From the NCBI GenBank assembly GCA_037074705.1, contig CM073591.1, positions 76,366,532 to 76,430,531 of the forward strand: a DNA stretch of 64,000 nt, written 5' to 3'. This stretch comes from Zhengitettix transpicula. Taxonomy: Eukaryota > Arthropoda > Insecta > Orthoptera > Tetrigidae. The notes under the pieces are model-generated. The model made no database searches. It was not told the DNA's origin and was given only the letters and a program-made list of their open reading frames with translations. Below are positions 10,512 to 18,965 of this stretch, piece after piece. How positions within the stretch are numbered: the first letter of the stretch is position 1; the number at the start of each line of letters is the position of its first letter. Both the position numbers and the translations under genes were made by a program.

Positions 10512-11692
10512 TTATTATTAGTGCATTACATTTGTCAACTTCAAAAATATAAACAATTTTAAAAAATAAAGAAAAATTCATGTCATCAGCAACTACAACC
10601 ACAACGTCTGCAACAATAATTACCCTTTCCAGAAGCAGTGTGATTGAGGAAATGAATAAACCACTTTCCTTCTGGATTGGCAATGAAGTTTAACGTAATA
10701 TGCCATTAAATCAAGCAATCATAATGGAAAAGGCGAGAACAATTTTTAACCATAGTAATAATGAAGATGGTGGCAGGAGTGAAAATTTTGTAGCTAGTCG
10801 AGGTTGTTTCCATTGATTTAAAAAGGGAAACAATTTTCATAACATACAGATTAATTGAGGAGTGGCAAGTGGAGATACAAAAGCAGCTGATGCATTTCAA
10901 GCGGCATTAAGAGCAATCATTGAAGTACGGAATTATCCTCCTGAATTCAATATTAAACTTTTTTTAAATATACTAACAAAATTTAAATTTTTATTCTGTG
11001 AATAAAAGTGAGCATCGGAACTAAAACAACTAAAGATCAACTGGGTGGTAACACTAATGTAATGTTACAAAATAATACAAAAAATTATCATTTATCCCTA
11101 GTATTTATGTGTTATATATTATGCATATTGTAATTTTAAATAATATTCTTGTTCATTAAGTTTGATAATAACTACATTAAAATTCTGAAATTATTATAGT
11201 AATGTATGTATGTTATCCAATAAAAATGTGAGCTGCCAAAAAAGTTTTAAAAATAAATAATGAAGTATTACCCTTTTCCAAAAGTATACTGTGTTTGTTT
11301 TCTGTAAGATTCCAATTGGCATACAAGTGAATTCCAGTGTATTCCATTTACTAGTTTACGTAATGGTTTTATTCCTGGATTATTCTGCATTTTTTATTTT
11401 AATTTTTATTGTAAAATCTGGTTACTCTACAAAGTGTGTCATATCTTCACTGATAAACAGTAGCCAGTAATATATTATGCATTAAAATACAAGATAGCAT
11501 CTAAATATTGTATTTTTATTTGATTTTGGAACAATATAATTAATTTTATGTCAATACCTGTTTTAGGGTCTCGTATCTCTATGTGATACCATGGAGGAAT
11601 GCTGGGATCATGATGCTGAAGCAAGGCTTTCAGCTAGCTGTGTTGTGGAAAGAGTGTCTGTACAAGTACGTTTACTCAAGGATCATGTGTAA
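441..11692 (+). CDS. put: Activin/TGF-beta type II receptor serine/threonine kinase (punt/ACVR2 ortholog), nine coding exons
   Basis: Type II receptors of this family bind activin/BMP-type ligands at the cell surface and phosphorylate type I receptors, which then activate SMADs. The exons 441-492, 2092-2273, 2463-2640, 3421-3545, 7435-7593, 7954-8174, 8466-8790, 9243-9374 and 11567-11692 all have GT donors and AG acceptors and join in phase to 1500 nt (499 residues plus stop); vertebrate ACVR2A is 513 residues. In order they give a hydrophobic signal peptide, a cysteine-rich ectodomain ending in a CCC...CN motif, one membrane helix, a Pro-rich juxtamembrane segment, and a kinase with [33 protein letters not shown] and a final [12 protein letters not shown]. 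No frameshift or stop breaks the frame, so it looks functional. The introns hold LINE, SINE and PLE debris. The C-terminus is the least certain part because a possible donor (GTACGT) lies at 11665-11670 inside exon 9. Confidence 0.95.
493..1744 (+). other. put intron 1, 5' part: AT-rich, nothing recognised
   Basis: Intronic AT-rich sequence with homopolymer runs. I see no ORF, RNA gene or repeat that can be named. Confidence 0.5.
1745..2045 (-). pseudogene. LINE ORF2 3' end fragment in put intron 1
   Basis: Read on the - strand, the tail of a non-LTR retrotransposon polyprotein is recognisable: [13 protein letters not shown], then in an adjacent frame [15 protein letters not shown] and [19 protein letters not shown] followed by a stop. 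The motif RPRTRW-[VI]-D with a downstream E-R-x-x-W-[KR] is typical of the C-terminus of LINE ORF2 proteins. A frameshift near 1880 breaks it. The AT-rich flank gives no clear target duplication. Confidence 0.7.
2092..2273 (+). CDS. put: put exon 2: ectodomain, first half
   Basis: Acceptor TTTTTAACAG ends at 2091; donor GTATTT starts at 2274. The 182 nt encode the N-terminal half of the three-finger ligand-binding domain: CHFYNETC, then spaced cysteines, HCYVLWHFN and likely N-glycosylation sites (NET, NST). Cysteine spacing resembles the ACVR2 ectodomain (C...C...HCFATW). Confidence 0.9.
2463..2640 (+). CDS. put: put exon 3: ectodomain, second half
   Basis: Starts after TTTACAG and ends in phase 1 before GTAATA. 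It encodes [18 protein letters not shown] and then [15 protein letters not shown], the diagnostic CCC-x4-CN box that closes the activin type II receptor ectodomain. A Pro/Ser-rich stalk with an NQTS site follows. Confidence 0.93.
2810..3125 (+). pseudogene. LINE reverse transcriptase fragment in put intron 3
   Basis: The segment [19 protein letters not shown] matches the LINE RT block E-x-Q-x-G-F-R-[KR]-x-[KR]-[GS]-[TL]. About 130 nt on, a shifted frame reads [15 protein letters not shown], a decayed F-[IV]-D-x-x-K-A-F-D-x-V-x-W. The catalytic Asp region is mutated (ELGKSFNNV), so it is dead. Only a few hundred bases of RT remain. The LINE 3' end at 1745-2045 may belong to the same family but lies in the opposite orientation. 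Confidence 0.6.
3421..3545 (+). CDS. put: put exon 4: transmembrane segment
   Basis: Acceptor TTTGTTTCAG, donor GTGAGT at 3546. It encodes a short stalk, one hydrophobic helix ([20 protein letters not shown]) and the basic stop-transfer sequence RQRK, which fixes the kinase in the cytoplasm. Confidence 0.9.
3546..5054 (+). other. put intron 4, 5' part: nothing recognised
   Basis: AT-rich intronic DNA up to the first palindromic PLE derivative near 5055. No coding signal or structured element found. Confidence 0.5.
5055..5279. repeat. Family A palindromic PLE derivative, degenerate
   Basis: Begins ATTGGTATGGAAAGG, carries GGTTGTGGCTTACCTGAAAG, a broken ribozyme-like segment (CTGAAGATTG...GAAAATTTGAAG near 5140-5165), then the inverted half CTTTCAGGTAAGCC...CCTTTCCATACCAAT. 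The outer ends are inverted copies of each other. The usual stem II is lost. It abuts the (TA)n at 5280. Confidence 0.7.
5280..5307. repeat. (TA)n microsatellite
   Basis: Pure TA dinucleotide run directly between two family A palindromes. Confidence 0.95.
5390..5430 (-). ncRNA. Hammerhead-like motif, family A
   Basis: On the - strand: CTTC, CTGAAGA, 7-bp stem II GGAGGCT/AGCCTCC with GAG loop, GAAA, ATTT, GAAG. Stem I is CTTC with GAAG; the stem III strand AATT is self-complementary. One extra A sits between CTGAAGA and stem II compared with the canonical core. Confidence 0.55.
5454..5494 (+). ncRNA. Hammerhead-like motif, family A
   Basis: Same elements as its mirror partner: CTGAAGA at 5458-5464, stem II GGAGGCT/AGCCTCC, GAAAATTT at 5483-5490, predicted cleavage before G5491, and stem I CTTC/GAAG. 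The two motifs point away from the palindrome centre. Confidence 0.55.
5611..5646. repeat. (TA)n microsatellite at end of family A element
   Basis: Follows the conserved family A terminus TTTTTGACAATGTCACATTC...ATTACA. The same terminus-then-(TA)n order recurs near 17345 and 55243. Confidence 0.95.
6040..6165. other. Locally GC-richer segment, probable unclassified repeat
   Basis: GGGGCTCCGTCCATCG to GTCTCAGCCTGCACC stands out from its AT-rich surroundings but matches nothing I recognise. It is intronic and has no splice-consistent exon in phase with put. Confidence 0.25.
6320..6508 (-). mobile_element. tRNA-derived SINE
   Basis: On the - strand a tRNA-like head (6508-6436) carries an A box TGGCCGAGATGG (6500-6489) and a B box GGTTCAAGTCC (6457-6447), closed by GACCC...GGGTC acceptor-like ends. 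A non-tRNA body runs on to about 6320. The head resembles the Ser/Leu tRNA class (TGGCCGAG-x-GGTTAAGGC), but the anticodon arm pairs poorly and a body is attached, so a SINE is more likely than a tRNA gene. Confidence 0.6.
6591..6837. repeat. Family A palindromic PLE derivative, asymmetric
   Basis: The left arm extends through the - strand ribozyme-like motif into the GTGTTACACCG...GGCTGCAGACTGCAG section known from the long PLE; the right arm is only the last ~60 nt (AAGCCACAACC to TTGACAATGTC). The unequal arms show the two halves were truncated independently. Confidence 0.75.
6684..6720 (-). ncRNA. Hammerhead-like motif, family A, core deleted
   Basis: Stem II and GAAAATTTGAAG are kept, but CTGAAGAAGG has lost three bases (CTGAAGG), removing core nucleotides. 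Likely inactive. Confidence 0.35.
6862..7115. repeat. Family A2 palindromic PLE derivative
   Basis: Ends are inverted copies: CATTTGGATAGGAAAGAG...CCATTTACCCGAAATGAAC on the left and GCTGATTTTAAGTAAGTCAGC on the right. Inside are two opposed motifs: TTTTGAGGACCTGAGCC (- strand) and CTGATGCAGGGGGCTTAGG TCCTC (+). A2 shares the layout of family A but has different stem II and flanks. Confidence 0.65.
7435..7593 (+). CDS. put: put exon 5: juxtamembrane segment and kinase N-lobe start
   Basis: 53 codons, phase 0 at both ends. A Pro-rich juxtamembrane stretch ([13 protein letters not shown]) precedes [18 protein letters not shown], the glycine-rich loop with the KARGRFG signature of activin type II receptors, and VAVKVF with the ATP-anchoring lysine. 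It follows a 3.9-kb intron packed with palindromic PLE derivatives and a SINE. Confidence 0.95.
7954..8174 (+). CDS. put: put exon 6: kinase N-lobe and hinge
   Basis: Encodes [10 protein letters not shown]...[16 protein letters not shown] and [20 protein letters not shown], matching the family's NEYEVY, H-x-N-I-L-x-F-I-G and ITAFHEKGSL segments. It ends in phase 2 (GCA AG) before GTATAT. Confidence 0.94.
8466..8790 (+). CDS. put: put exon 7: catalytic loop, DFG and activation segment
   Basis: Contains the catalytic loop [11 protein letters not shown] (vertebrate type II receptors have HRDIKSKN, a conservative Ile-to-Phe change), IADFGLAL for magnesium binding, [17 protein letters not shown] and [13 protein letters not shown]. 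All catalytic residues expected of an active kinase are present. Donor GTGAGT at 8791. Confidence 0.96.
9243..9374 (+). CDS. put: put exon 8: kinase C-lobe
   Basis: 44 codons after acceptor [27 protein letters not shown] and [12 protein letters not shown], colinear with the family's YMLPFEEEIGQHPSLEDMQ region. The donor is the less usual GTTAGT. Confidence 0.93.
9636..9681. repeat. (TA)n microsatellite, put intron 8
   Basis: Near-pure TA run at the edge of a family A palindrome. Confidence 0.95.
9682..9945. repeat. Family A palindromic PLE derivative
   Basis: Left terminus TAAGGATGTGACATTGTC, then ATTGATGTAGAAAGG and GGTTGTGGCTCACCTGAAAG up to AACTGAAGGTTGTT. The left arm stops short of its ribozyme-like motif. 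The right arm starts at GTAACACTCCTTCC and keeps an intact + strand motif. Confidence 0.8.
9815..9855 (+). ncRNA. Hammerhead-like motif, family A
   Basis: CTGAAGA 9819-9825, stem II GGAGGCT/AGCCTCC, GAAAATTT 9844-9851. Stem I is CTTC against GAGG, with one change from GAAG that weakens it. Confidence 0.5.
10139..10446. repeat. Family C palindromic PLE derivative
   Basis: Both halves carry ATATAAATACCACA...GTTTCTGGGATCC or its reverse complement, and the outer ends repeat AATAAGAA(A)GATA-CCA on both sides. The centre holds CTGCACTTGTCAGTTGACAA and a second inverted copy of the GCACTT section. Opposed ribozyme-like motifs sit at 10207-10237 (-) and 10343-10373 (+). A (TA)n tract follows directly. 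Confidence 0.75.
10340..10378 (+). ncRNA. Hammerhead-like motif, family C
   Basis: CAC, CTGAAGA (10343-10349), AAGGGACAATGATCCCA as a hairpin with GGGA/TCCC, then GAAACGT (10367-10373). Related copies have GAAACGTTGTG; here two bases after ACGT are missing, which would disturb the cleavage site. Confidence 0.4.
10447..10504. repeat. (TA)n microsatellite
   Basis: About 29 TA units next to the family C element. Confidence 0.95.
11567..11692 (+). CDS. put: put exon 9: end of kinase domain and stop
   Basis: [20 protein letters not shown] and [13 protein letters not shown] match the last kinase helix of ACVR2 ([20 protein letters not shown]). The frame then runs RLLKDHV to TAA at 11690-11692. 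The usual family tail is longer and Ser/Thr-rich, so splicing at GTACGT (11665) into an unseen exon is an alternative ending. Confidence 0.85.
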   Translation, partial: GLVSLCDTMEECWDHDAEARLSASCVVERVSVQVRLLKDHV

Positions 11693-11990
11693 AATACACA
11701 CAGGTACTATTAACTGCTCTTTTTTGTAATAATTTGTAATTGTTCTTTTTCATTTGAGTGCATTTTTTTCTTTCACTGTGTTATTTTAACTTTATTGGAT
11801 GTTGTACTGAATTAATATGTTTTTTTTAACTGATTACTGTGCTTTGTTCATTTTTTAAATTATTGGTTGAGAGCAGAACATTCACATACAAGTTGTGATA
11901 GAAATTCTGAAATTATTTATCTTTTGCTTTACTGAAAAATAATCTAGTAAGATTCTATGTCCTCATAGGATTATTATTTTGTAAGATATG

Positions 11991-11996
11991 AATAAA
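11991..11996 (+). promoter_or_regulatory. Candidate polyadenylation signal for put
   Basis: AATAAA about 300 nt after the stop codon. AT-rich sequence makes chance hexamers common, so this is only a plausible 3' end. Confidence 0.3.
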
Positions 11997-12409
11997 GTTG
12001 AGCACATTTATTCAGACTGAACGTCATTTCATAAAGTGTAAAAGTAAAAATTTGTACTCAAGGATCAGGAAATGGCTGAGCTTCATTTGAAAGCTTTTCT
12101 TCTGTTTGTAAAAATTGTATTGATTTGAGAATTAAGTGGTAATTGAAGCTTTGAATGACATTGCAACAACTTGTTTTATAGCTCCAAACCATACATATAT
12201 AATTATTCATAAATGCATATATCTGACTGATGTTTATTTGAAAAAGAATGTAATTAGATAAATGTGCACTTTGCAGGAAAGAAAGTGGGTGACAATCTGT
12301 TATCATCAATGAACTGAAAAATGCTATAATTGAATTTATGATAAACTCAGTTGTATGGTTGAAAATATACTGCCAATATGTCTCTGAAAATTTGCACATA
12401 GGTAACAGT

Positions 12410-12540
12410 CAAAATTAAGTGATAACATAAATACCACTCGATGTTTCTGCAGTCCATGTTGCTTTTGTTATATGAAGCAAAAATTGAAGAACTAACTATA
12501 ACAATGTCACACTGTATAAACCAGGTGACAAAACGTTTTT
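12410..12540 (-). repeat. Degenerate family C PLE terminus
   Basis: AAGTGATAACATAAATACCAC followed by GATGTTTCTGCAGTCCATG and a later CCAGGTGACAAAACG; family C terminus with a decayed ribozyme-like section on the - strand. Confidence 0.5.
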
Positions 12541-12544
12541 TGTT

Positions 12545-13065
12545 GGTTGGATGATTTTATTGTAATATACTAGTCAATTATATTGAAGTAAAACAAGAGT
12601 AGTCAGAAAACCTGAAAAAAGAAAAAATGCAGCTTTTTAAGTATTTTATATTGTATGTTAGGACTGTATTTCCATTTGTTTTCACAAAAAATGAAACTTG
12701 CGTATGTGCTATTATGAAGTGATTTATTGACTGTTATTAATGCAGCTTGCAACAATATAAAAAAGAGTACACGAACAGAGACAAAACGTAAACTTTCCAA
12801 AGAATATCTCCTTGTGCCACAGATGTGCTACACCATACAAAGATATTAAAGTCGTGATTACAATAAGAATGTAAATTAATTATTCTTGGTTAGACAAAAT
12901 AATTAAGAAGTTATTTAGAAAATATTTGCAAGAAAATGAGACTATGGTATAATTACAATTATATTAGTGAAGTTACTTTAAGCACATACGTAAACATTGA
13001 GATAGAGATTTAGGCGGGGGTTGGTATGCTATGGAAGAAGACAATTACAGGATTACAGGGTAGAA
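12545..13065. other. AT-rich intergenic DNA, nothing recognised
   Basis: No ORF with coding character, no structured RNA, no clear repeat. Confidence 0.5.
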
Positions 13066-13813
13066 TAAAAATAAACATCAGCTTATTAAGTGAAACATTT
13101 ATTCTGAATAAAAATTTAAAAACATTATAATAGAAAAAAAACCATTGAAACAGGCACAATGTTTCATCTCTAATTTTTTTGGACATTTTCTGGTGATGTA
13201 AAATTCAATTAAAATAAGCACAAATTTGTCATCTAAAAGTTTTAAGAATATGATAATTTATAATACAATTATGTAAAAATGTATAGAACTTTACTTAGAA
13301 TTAAGTACAAGAAATGTAGATGAACATAAATTTCTATGGTGCAATTTGTGCACACATTGACACAACTCTTGAGATTATTTTTAAATTGAAAATTACAATG
13401 GCAATATTTTTTTATAGTACAATAAATGGATTACAATAACAAGGAACCATAAATCCTATTTAAATGATTAATATCACCTTTTACATTAATGTTTTCTATT
13501 ATAATGTTTTATTAAAAACCATTTGACAATAGTTCAACAATGCCTTAATTATCCAGTCCTCATTGTGATTTTATAATCACAATTCTTTTACAAATTGCTC
13601 ATCACATTATTAGAAGCTTCCATCATTCCTGACGTATTCATTCACTTCCACTAACTCTTACAACTAGCACACCAGCACCCATTATGCATAGGCAATTTGT
13701 AATAGAATTGTGATTGTTTTATAAATAAGGACTGGGCAATAAAATTGTATTATAATGTATTCTTTATTCATAATAAATTTATGACTTAATAAGCTGATGT
13801 TTTATCATTTCAT
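13066..13813. mobile_element. MITE-like inverted-repeat element
   Basis: Left end AAACATCAGCTTATTAAGT and right end ACTTAATAAGCTGATGTTTT are inverted copies, and similarity continues for about 80 nt into each arm. A second inverted pair lies inside: CAGTCCTCATTGTGATTTTA (near 13556) against ATAAATAAGGACTGGGC (near 13722). No coding capacity. Fits a non-autonomous DNA transposon or an old foldback element. Confidence 0.5.
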
Positions 13814-13814
13814 T

Positions 13815-16377
13815 TAAAAATAATACATTTTGAAGTGGATATAATGTAAAATAATGTGTTTTGAACAGGATAGAATAAAACTAATATATTTTTGAAGTTG
13901 GAAGAATAAAATACATTCTTTAGTTTTTTTGTTCCTGGTCATTCTTTTTTAGTATCAACAATGCAGTGAAATGAGGATATTTTGTCATCTAGTAGTTTAC
14001 TCAATTCAGATTGCCATGCTTATTTGCTTTAAATTTTTTCTTGTCTGCAACTCGGATGTATTGCTACATCAATATGAAACTACTGCTCTCGTGCCTAGCT
14101 ACATAGTGCAAGTTATTAAATATTTTCTGTATAGCTAACATTTTGTTGAATGCTGCTTACTATATTTATCAGTGTTGTGGGATTCTTTCAAATTGAAAGT
14201 TAATAATTACCCATTTTCAAACAATAAGTGACCAATTCATAAAGGAATTGAAACTTTGCCAAAATAAATGTAAATAAAGAGGATGTGGAACTTTGGAGTC
14301 AGGCTCCCTGTAATGGTTCAGTAAGAAAATGATAATTTTTTACAATTTTATGTCTAATTTAATAATAATCTATGTACTCCTATCAAATTATACATTAACG
14401 GTTTTCAGTCCATAGTTATACAAAACGATGTGCATTAATTTTTCTCCTGTTCTCATATATAACCATTAAGGATGTTAATCTTTGTAATTTCTGTGCATCA
14501 AACTGGTAATCATGGGTTAAAACAAGATGAAGATCTGTATTGAGTAATATAAATGATGATTTTACCAAATATAATATACAACATTTGTCAGAGTATATGT
14601 ATGAATAATAACAAATTTTTGTTGGAAATGTTCTCATATTTGGCAAATAGCGTAGTGCAATTACAAAGTTTCTTAAGAAGAAAGTACTATCCTAATATAG
14701 CTACAGAAGAGTGTAAATTTTGGTTGCAATTTATTGTATATTATTAATAACATTTTATGTTTTTTCAGTATATAGATATGCAAAACATTTTTCTTTAAAT
14801 ACTATTGTGATATATTTTAGTTTGTGGATTTATTCTATTCATAGAGAAAATTTATTACTGAAAATATTATTTAATATTAAGTTTTGTGTTTTTTTTCCTC
14901 TCTAGCTGTACTTTGCAAAATGAGTACCTGCATATGCTGCTCTACAGTACCTGGAACTGAATGAGAAGCCCAATTTGCTTGCTGTGGCCATTCTCTCAGT
15001 TTTGCCCTAACTCAGTTTTCCCTGAGTCCAGGGAAATAATGCAGCCACAGACTGCCAGTTAATATGGTTGGGCATAGGCTTAAGTATAACTCAGTTAACT
15101 ATTGCTAATTGGTGTGAAAATTTATGACATTACAAAAGCAAACTATTTTATTATTTTGGATAAATAATTTACATGACAGTGGAATGGCACATGTTGACAT
15201 GTAGTGGATAGTGTGTATGTGTAATATTTAACTTTGGAAATTGCTAGAGAAATCATTCATTGCCTTGGTACATTTGGTGTTCCTTCCATGTTTGGTCACA
15301 AAAATCACTGAAGATAAAGCAAGCTAAAGTTAGAGAAAAACAAATCAGATGAGTGCACTTCTTAAAATAATAATATATGGTTTTATTTTTGTCAGTTTCC
15401 TGGTATTATATAATTTTGCTGTACAATATGCTACATACAGCTAACGAATGGATAAAAGGATTGCTTTGTACTTACTTCACCATTGTCTCTTCATTTTTTT
15501 TTAATTCAGTCCAATCATATAGTTTGAATATTCAATTTCAATATTTTTCAACTGAATTTCAGCAGTAAATTGGACTTTAAATTTAATTACTATTTTGTGT
15601 CAGCAGTAAATTGGAGTTTCATTTTAATTACTGTTTTATGTTAGAGCTTGTGCCTTCCATTTTGCTCATATTGTTGTAGTCTTCCTCAGGGCAAATACTG
15701 AAATAGCATCCTTAGTCTTAGGATATTATACAAGTTATTCAGCTTGATGTCTCTGTACAGTCTGCATGCTGGTCGTCAAAAGGTTCCTTTCAATTGAGTA
15801 TCTTATTTTTTAACTCATTGACAAACAATATTGGCTACGAAATATGGTTGATGTTTTGTGGATACTCAACATTTATTAAGTCATCGAATATTCCCATTGT
15901 GCCAAAGTTATGCTTTATTAAAACGTTAATCTTAATCCCAAATACCTCATGTTATTTTTTGAATTCAGTTTTTATAATAGACAAAGATGTTTTGACTTCT
16001 GAACTGGTGCTTAATGCAATAGAATTGGGTGTCAAATTAATAAACATACATTTCTCAGTAATGAATAAAAATCCTATAATTTTTAATATATGTTGAATAT
16101 GCTTTGTTAAATAGCTTATCTGTAATGAAGTAAGCCAGATGTGGATATGTCAGACATTCTGAATGCTGATTTATAAATTTGTTGGGTCAAAGAGTTTATT
16201 TGATCAATGTAACACATATATTAACATTGCTCTTTGGACTTTGCATATCCAAATCACCCTAAACACACATTCTTTAAAATAAATAATTTAACTTTGGAGA
16301 TGTATTTCTCTTATTATAATGAAATAATTGTGTATGTAAGTATCCTTTTTGTTGATATGTTTACATATATATATTTA
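13815..16377. other. AT-rich intergenic DNA with one short tandem duplication
   Basis: No supportable gene. At 15558-15641 a ~41-bp unit starting CAGCAGTAAATTGGA occurs twice in tandem with a few differences. Confidence 0.45.
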
Positions 16378-16610
16378 AGGAAAATGTGAGAAGGTCAAAT
16401 TAAATGTCACATTTGGATTGGAAAGAGAGAGAGAATAGACAACTTATTTGAAATCAACCATTGGTCCAGTCGGACCTGGCCAATATGCAGTTCAGTCCTT
16501 TCCTGACGAAGTGGACTCAGGTCCTTGAAAATTTGAAATATATTTTTACTTCTCAGCTCAAATTGACCAACTGTTGATTTTAGGTAATTGAAGCTTAGTA
16601 TTGCCACTCA
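16378..16610. repeat. Family A2 palindromic PLE derivative
   Basis: Left end AAATGTCACATTTGGATTGG...TTATTTGAAATCAACCATTGG; right end CAACTGTTGATTTTAGGTAA. A + strand motif has CTGACGA (16503-16509), a GGAC/GTCC stem II and GAAAATTT (16527-16534). Confidence 0.65.
16499..16538 (+). ncRNA. Hammerhead-like motif, family A2
   Basis: CTGACGA, hairpin AGTGGACTCAGGTCCTT, GAAAATTTG. Core letters match the CUGANGA...GAAA pattern; the predicted stem III is the self-complementary AATT. Stem II has mismatched bases at its foot. Confidence 0.45.
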
Positions 16611-16745
16611 GGACAGTAGTAAGTTCTTCAAATTTTTCAGAGGTGCCAGCCTTCCACTTCAGGAGACAGGAGTTACATTCCATATGCATGTCAGTTGGTC
16701 TTTGTCACCAGGCTGGGAATTACTAACATGTTACACTCCACGGTT
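16611..16745 (-). repeat. Family A-related fragment
   Basis: TAAGTTCTTCAAATTTTTCAGAGG with CTTCAGGAGACAGGAGTTACA reads as a decayed - strand family A terminus. Confidence 0.4.
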
Positions 16746-17159
16746 GGCTGCAATGGCATAACTAGGGGGGTTATCAACCCTGGTATTCAGTATGTAGGGG
16801 GCACCAAATGATGTAACATGCCTTCTTGATACATCAATAATATATTTTTCACTGTGTCCCAAATTTCTATCTCTCACTCTCACTTGTGCCACTATCTATA
16901 AACTAACCATGTACCATTGTGGAGTTAAATCCCAATTGCTGATTTTTGGCACGGATGCAGTGGAACTTGTTGGTAGGCAGCAGTGCAAGAAATATGGTGC
17001 TTATAGGTGTTCTACAGCAGAACTGTTAGAACTTGGAACTATTTGTATGTATTTACAGCATCAATCTATTTTAATTATGAAAAGAAGTGCATTGGCAAGA
17101 GCATCTAGAGAGACATCTGGAGTGCCTGGAGAAGACGGGATCTCATCAAATTAAATAAC

Positions 17160-17346
17160 ACATTTGGATATATATATATATATATATTTTGTTCTTCCTG
17201 AAGAAGGAGGCTGAGAGCCTCCGAAAATTTGAAGAACGACCTTCAGTTCCTCATGGCAACACCGCATTTCACTTTCAGGTAAGCCACAACCTATCTCTCT
17301 ATCCTTTCCATACCAATATTTTTGACAATGTCACATTCTTACTATT

Positions 17347-17390
<44 letters not shown>
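17160..17390 (+). repeat. Family A terminus flanked by (TA)n on both sides
   Basis: Starts right after a (TA)n run (17169-17187) with GTTCTTCCTGAAGAAGG, continues to CCATACCAATATTTTTGACA and ends in a second (TA)n (17349-17390). Here only one arm is present, cut exactly at the ribozyme-like motif. Confidence 0.75.
17194..17234 (+). ncRNA. Hammerhead-like motif, family A
   Basis: CTTC, CTGAAGA (17198-17204), stem II GGAGGCT/AGCCTCC, GAAAATTT, GAAG; all elements intact. The element's 5' boundary is at this motif. Confidence 0.55.
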
Positions 17391-17393
<3 letters not shown>

Positions 17394-17394
17394 G

Positions 17395-17640
17395 TGATAT
17401 TGGTAATGAGAGGAAAGAGGGGTAGTTTGTGGCTTATCTGCTATATAAGTGCTGTTGACCGGTGCATGGAATGGTGTATATCTTCCTGAAGTAGAATGCC
17501 GAGAGTCTCCGAAAATTTGAAGAACTTCTTTTGGTTCATGTGGCTACACTGTGCTTCAATTTTAGGTAAGCCACAAACTCTCTCTTTCCTTTCCATAGCA
17601 AGATTGAAATTATTTTGACAATGTCATATCCTTACTTACA
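17395..17640. repeat. Family A palindromic PLE derivative, diverged
   Basis: GATATTGGTAATGAGAGG...GGCTTATCTG on the left, TTTTAGGTAAGCC...CCATAGCAAGATTG on the right. The + strand motif at 17482-17522 keeps GAAAATTTGAAG, but the core reads CTGAAGT. Confidence 0.65.
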
Positions 17641-17859
17641 GACACACACACATATATAGCACCACCTTATAAGGAGTTAACACAAGTTGACTGCCCCACT
17701 GTATGGTCGGTTGGAAATTGTACTAACTTTGTGTTAGCATTTGGTAAAACAATTTTATATTGATGGTATAGGCTTATATGTCAAATACTTCCCCATTGCA
17801 ATTATGGAAACAGTCGGTGTCCCTGGGCACTGAAAACCCTCTGGCTGGCTGGTGCATGG

Positions 17860-18145
17860 GATGTAACTCATTTTCCAGAAGGAGGAGGTCAGCAGCTCTT
17901 AAAGTTTGAAGAACTCCCTCCTGTCCTGAAGAAGGAGGCTGAGAGCCTCCGAAAATTTGAAGTACTTTCTTCAGTTCCCTGTACACCGTACTTCACTTTC
18001 AGTAAAGCCGCAAGCTATCTCTATACATATATCACTAAGGATATGACATTTCAAAAATAATTGTGATATTGGTATGGAAAGGAAAGAAAGAGAGAGAGTT
18101 TGTGGCTTACCTGAAAGTGAAGTGTTTATATATATATATATATGC
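17860..18145. repeat. Family A derivatives, fragmented
   Basis: A + strand motif CTGAAGA (17926-17932) with stem II and GAAAATTTGAAG is followed by CTTCACTTTCAG. A second start GATATTGGTATGGAAAGG at 18064 runs to a short (TA)n at 18125. It appears to be two overlapping insertions. Confidence 0.6.
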
Positions 18146-18589
18146 AAATAAGGATGGGGTAGTATTTGTTCTATTTTTTGTTCAGGAAAGTAACCTACCT
18201 TCTTCCATAGTTATCATAACTGTATTCTCTCTCTTTAAACACAGAAAACTTCTTCAGAAGATTAATTAAAATCTTTAAAGATATTGTTGCGAAATATACA
18301 GAAAAGATTCAACTATCCTTCATAATTATTATTTTGCTGAAATTCTCCTTAACAAGAGAGAGATAAGATTCAACTCCCTGAAAGGATATTGTAACTATTC
18401 TACAACCGAAATAATAAATACCTTTTACTATTTTTTGAATTTAAACCATTAATTCTAAATTGGAGTCTTCTGTTATTTACACTTATTAATTTCTTATTTG
18501 TTGACAGCTTATTGTGAGATTTAGTAGAATGTTAGTTTTCGTGTGTAGAAAGTGGATGACATTCCCTCAGGTTCTGCGTGAACTGTACA

Positions 18590-18900
18590 CAGCCTTGTGA
18601 CAGAATCTGCAGAGATATACTTCTCCCTGTTTGTTTGGTTTTCAGCGATACTGGAGCACAACCCCTTATGGGGACTGCTATACTTGAATGATGCTAAGGC
18701 CGAACCTCAAACCCGGTGGCCCTCAGCATATTTGGGTTTGACCCCTGTAGGTATCATGTGGGGATCATGAGTCTGCGTTACCTCCACCAACTGTAGACCA
18801 ACCAAACAGAGTTAAGCATATCCTCTCAGCTGCAAATCTGTGGAAGGGGAACACTAACCTTCAGTGTGTACATGGTGAGAAAATGATGATGATGGACTTA
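18590..18900 (+). repeat. Unclassified interspersed repeat with ATG-type tail
   Basis: A GC-richer block (CCTCAAACCCGGTGGCCC, TACCTCCACCAACTG) ends in GAAAATGATGATGATGG, a trinucleotide tail like those of some LINEs and SINEs. No conserved protein or tRNA-like head seen. Confidence 0.35.
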
Positions 18901-18934
18901 AATTTAAATGTCACGTGTTTTCTGTGAAGTTACC

Positions 18935-18965
18935 TGACTGGAATCCTGAGAGAATTTCATCCTAT
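18935..18965 (+). repeat. Short match to the family B terminus
   Basis: CTGGAATCCTGAGAGAATTT CATCCTAT parallels the end of the family B element near 28545 (GGAATCCTGAGAAAACTTCA). A lone tail. Confidence 0.4.
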
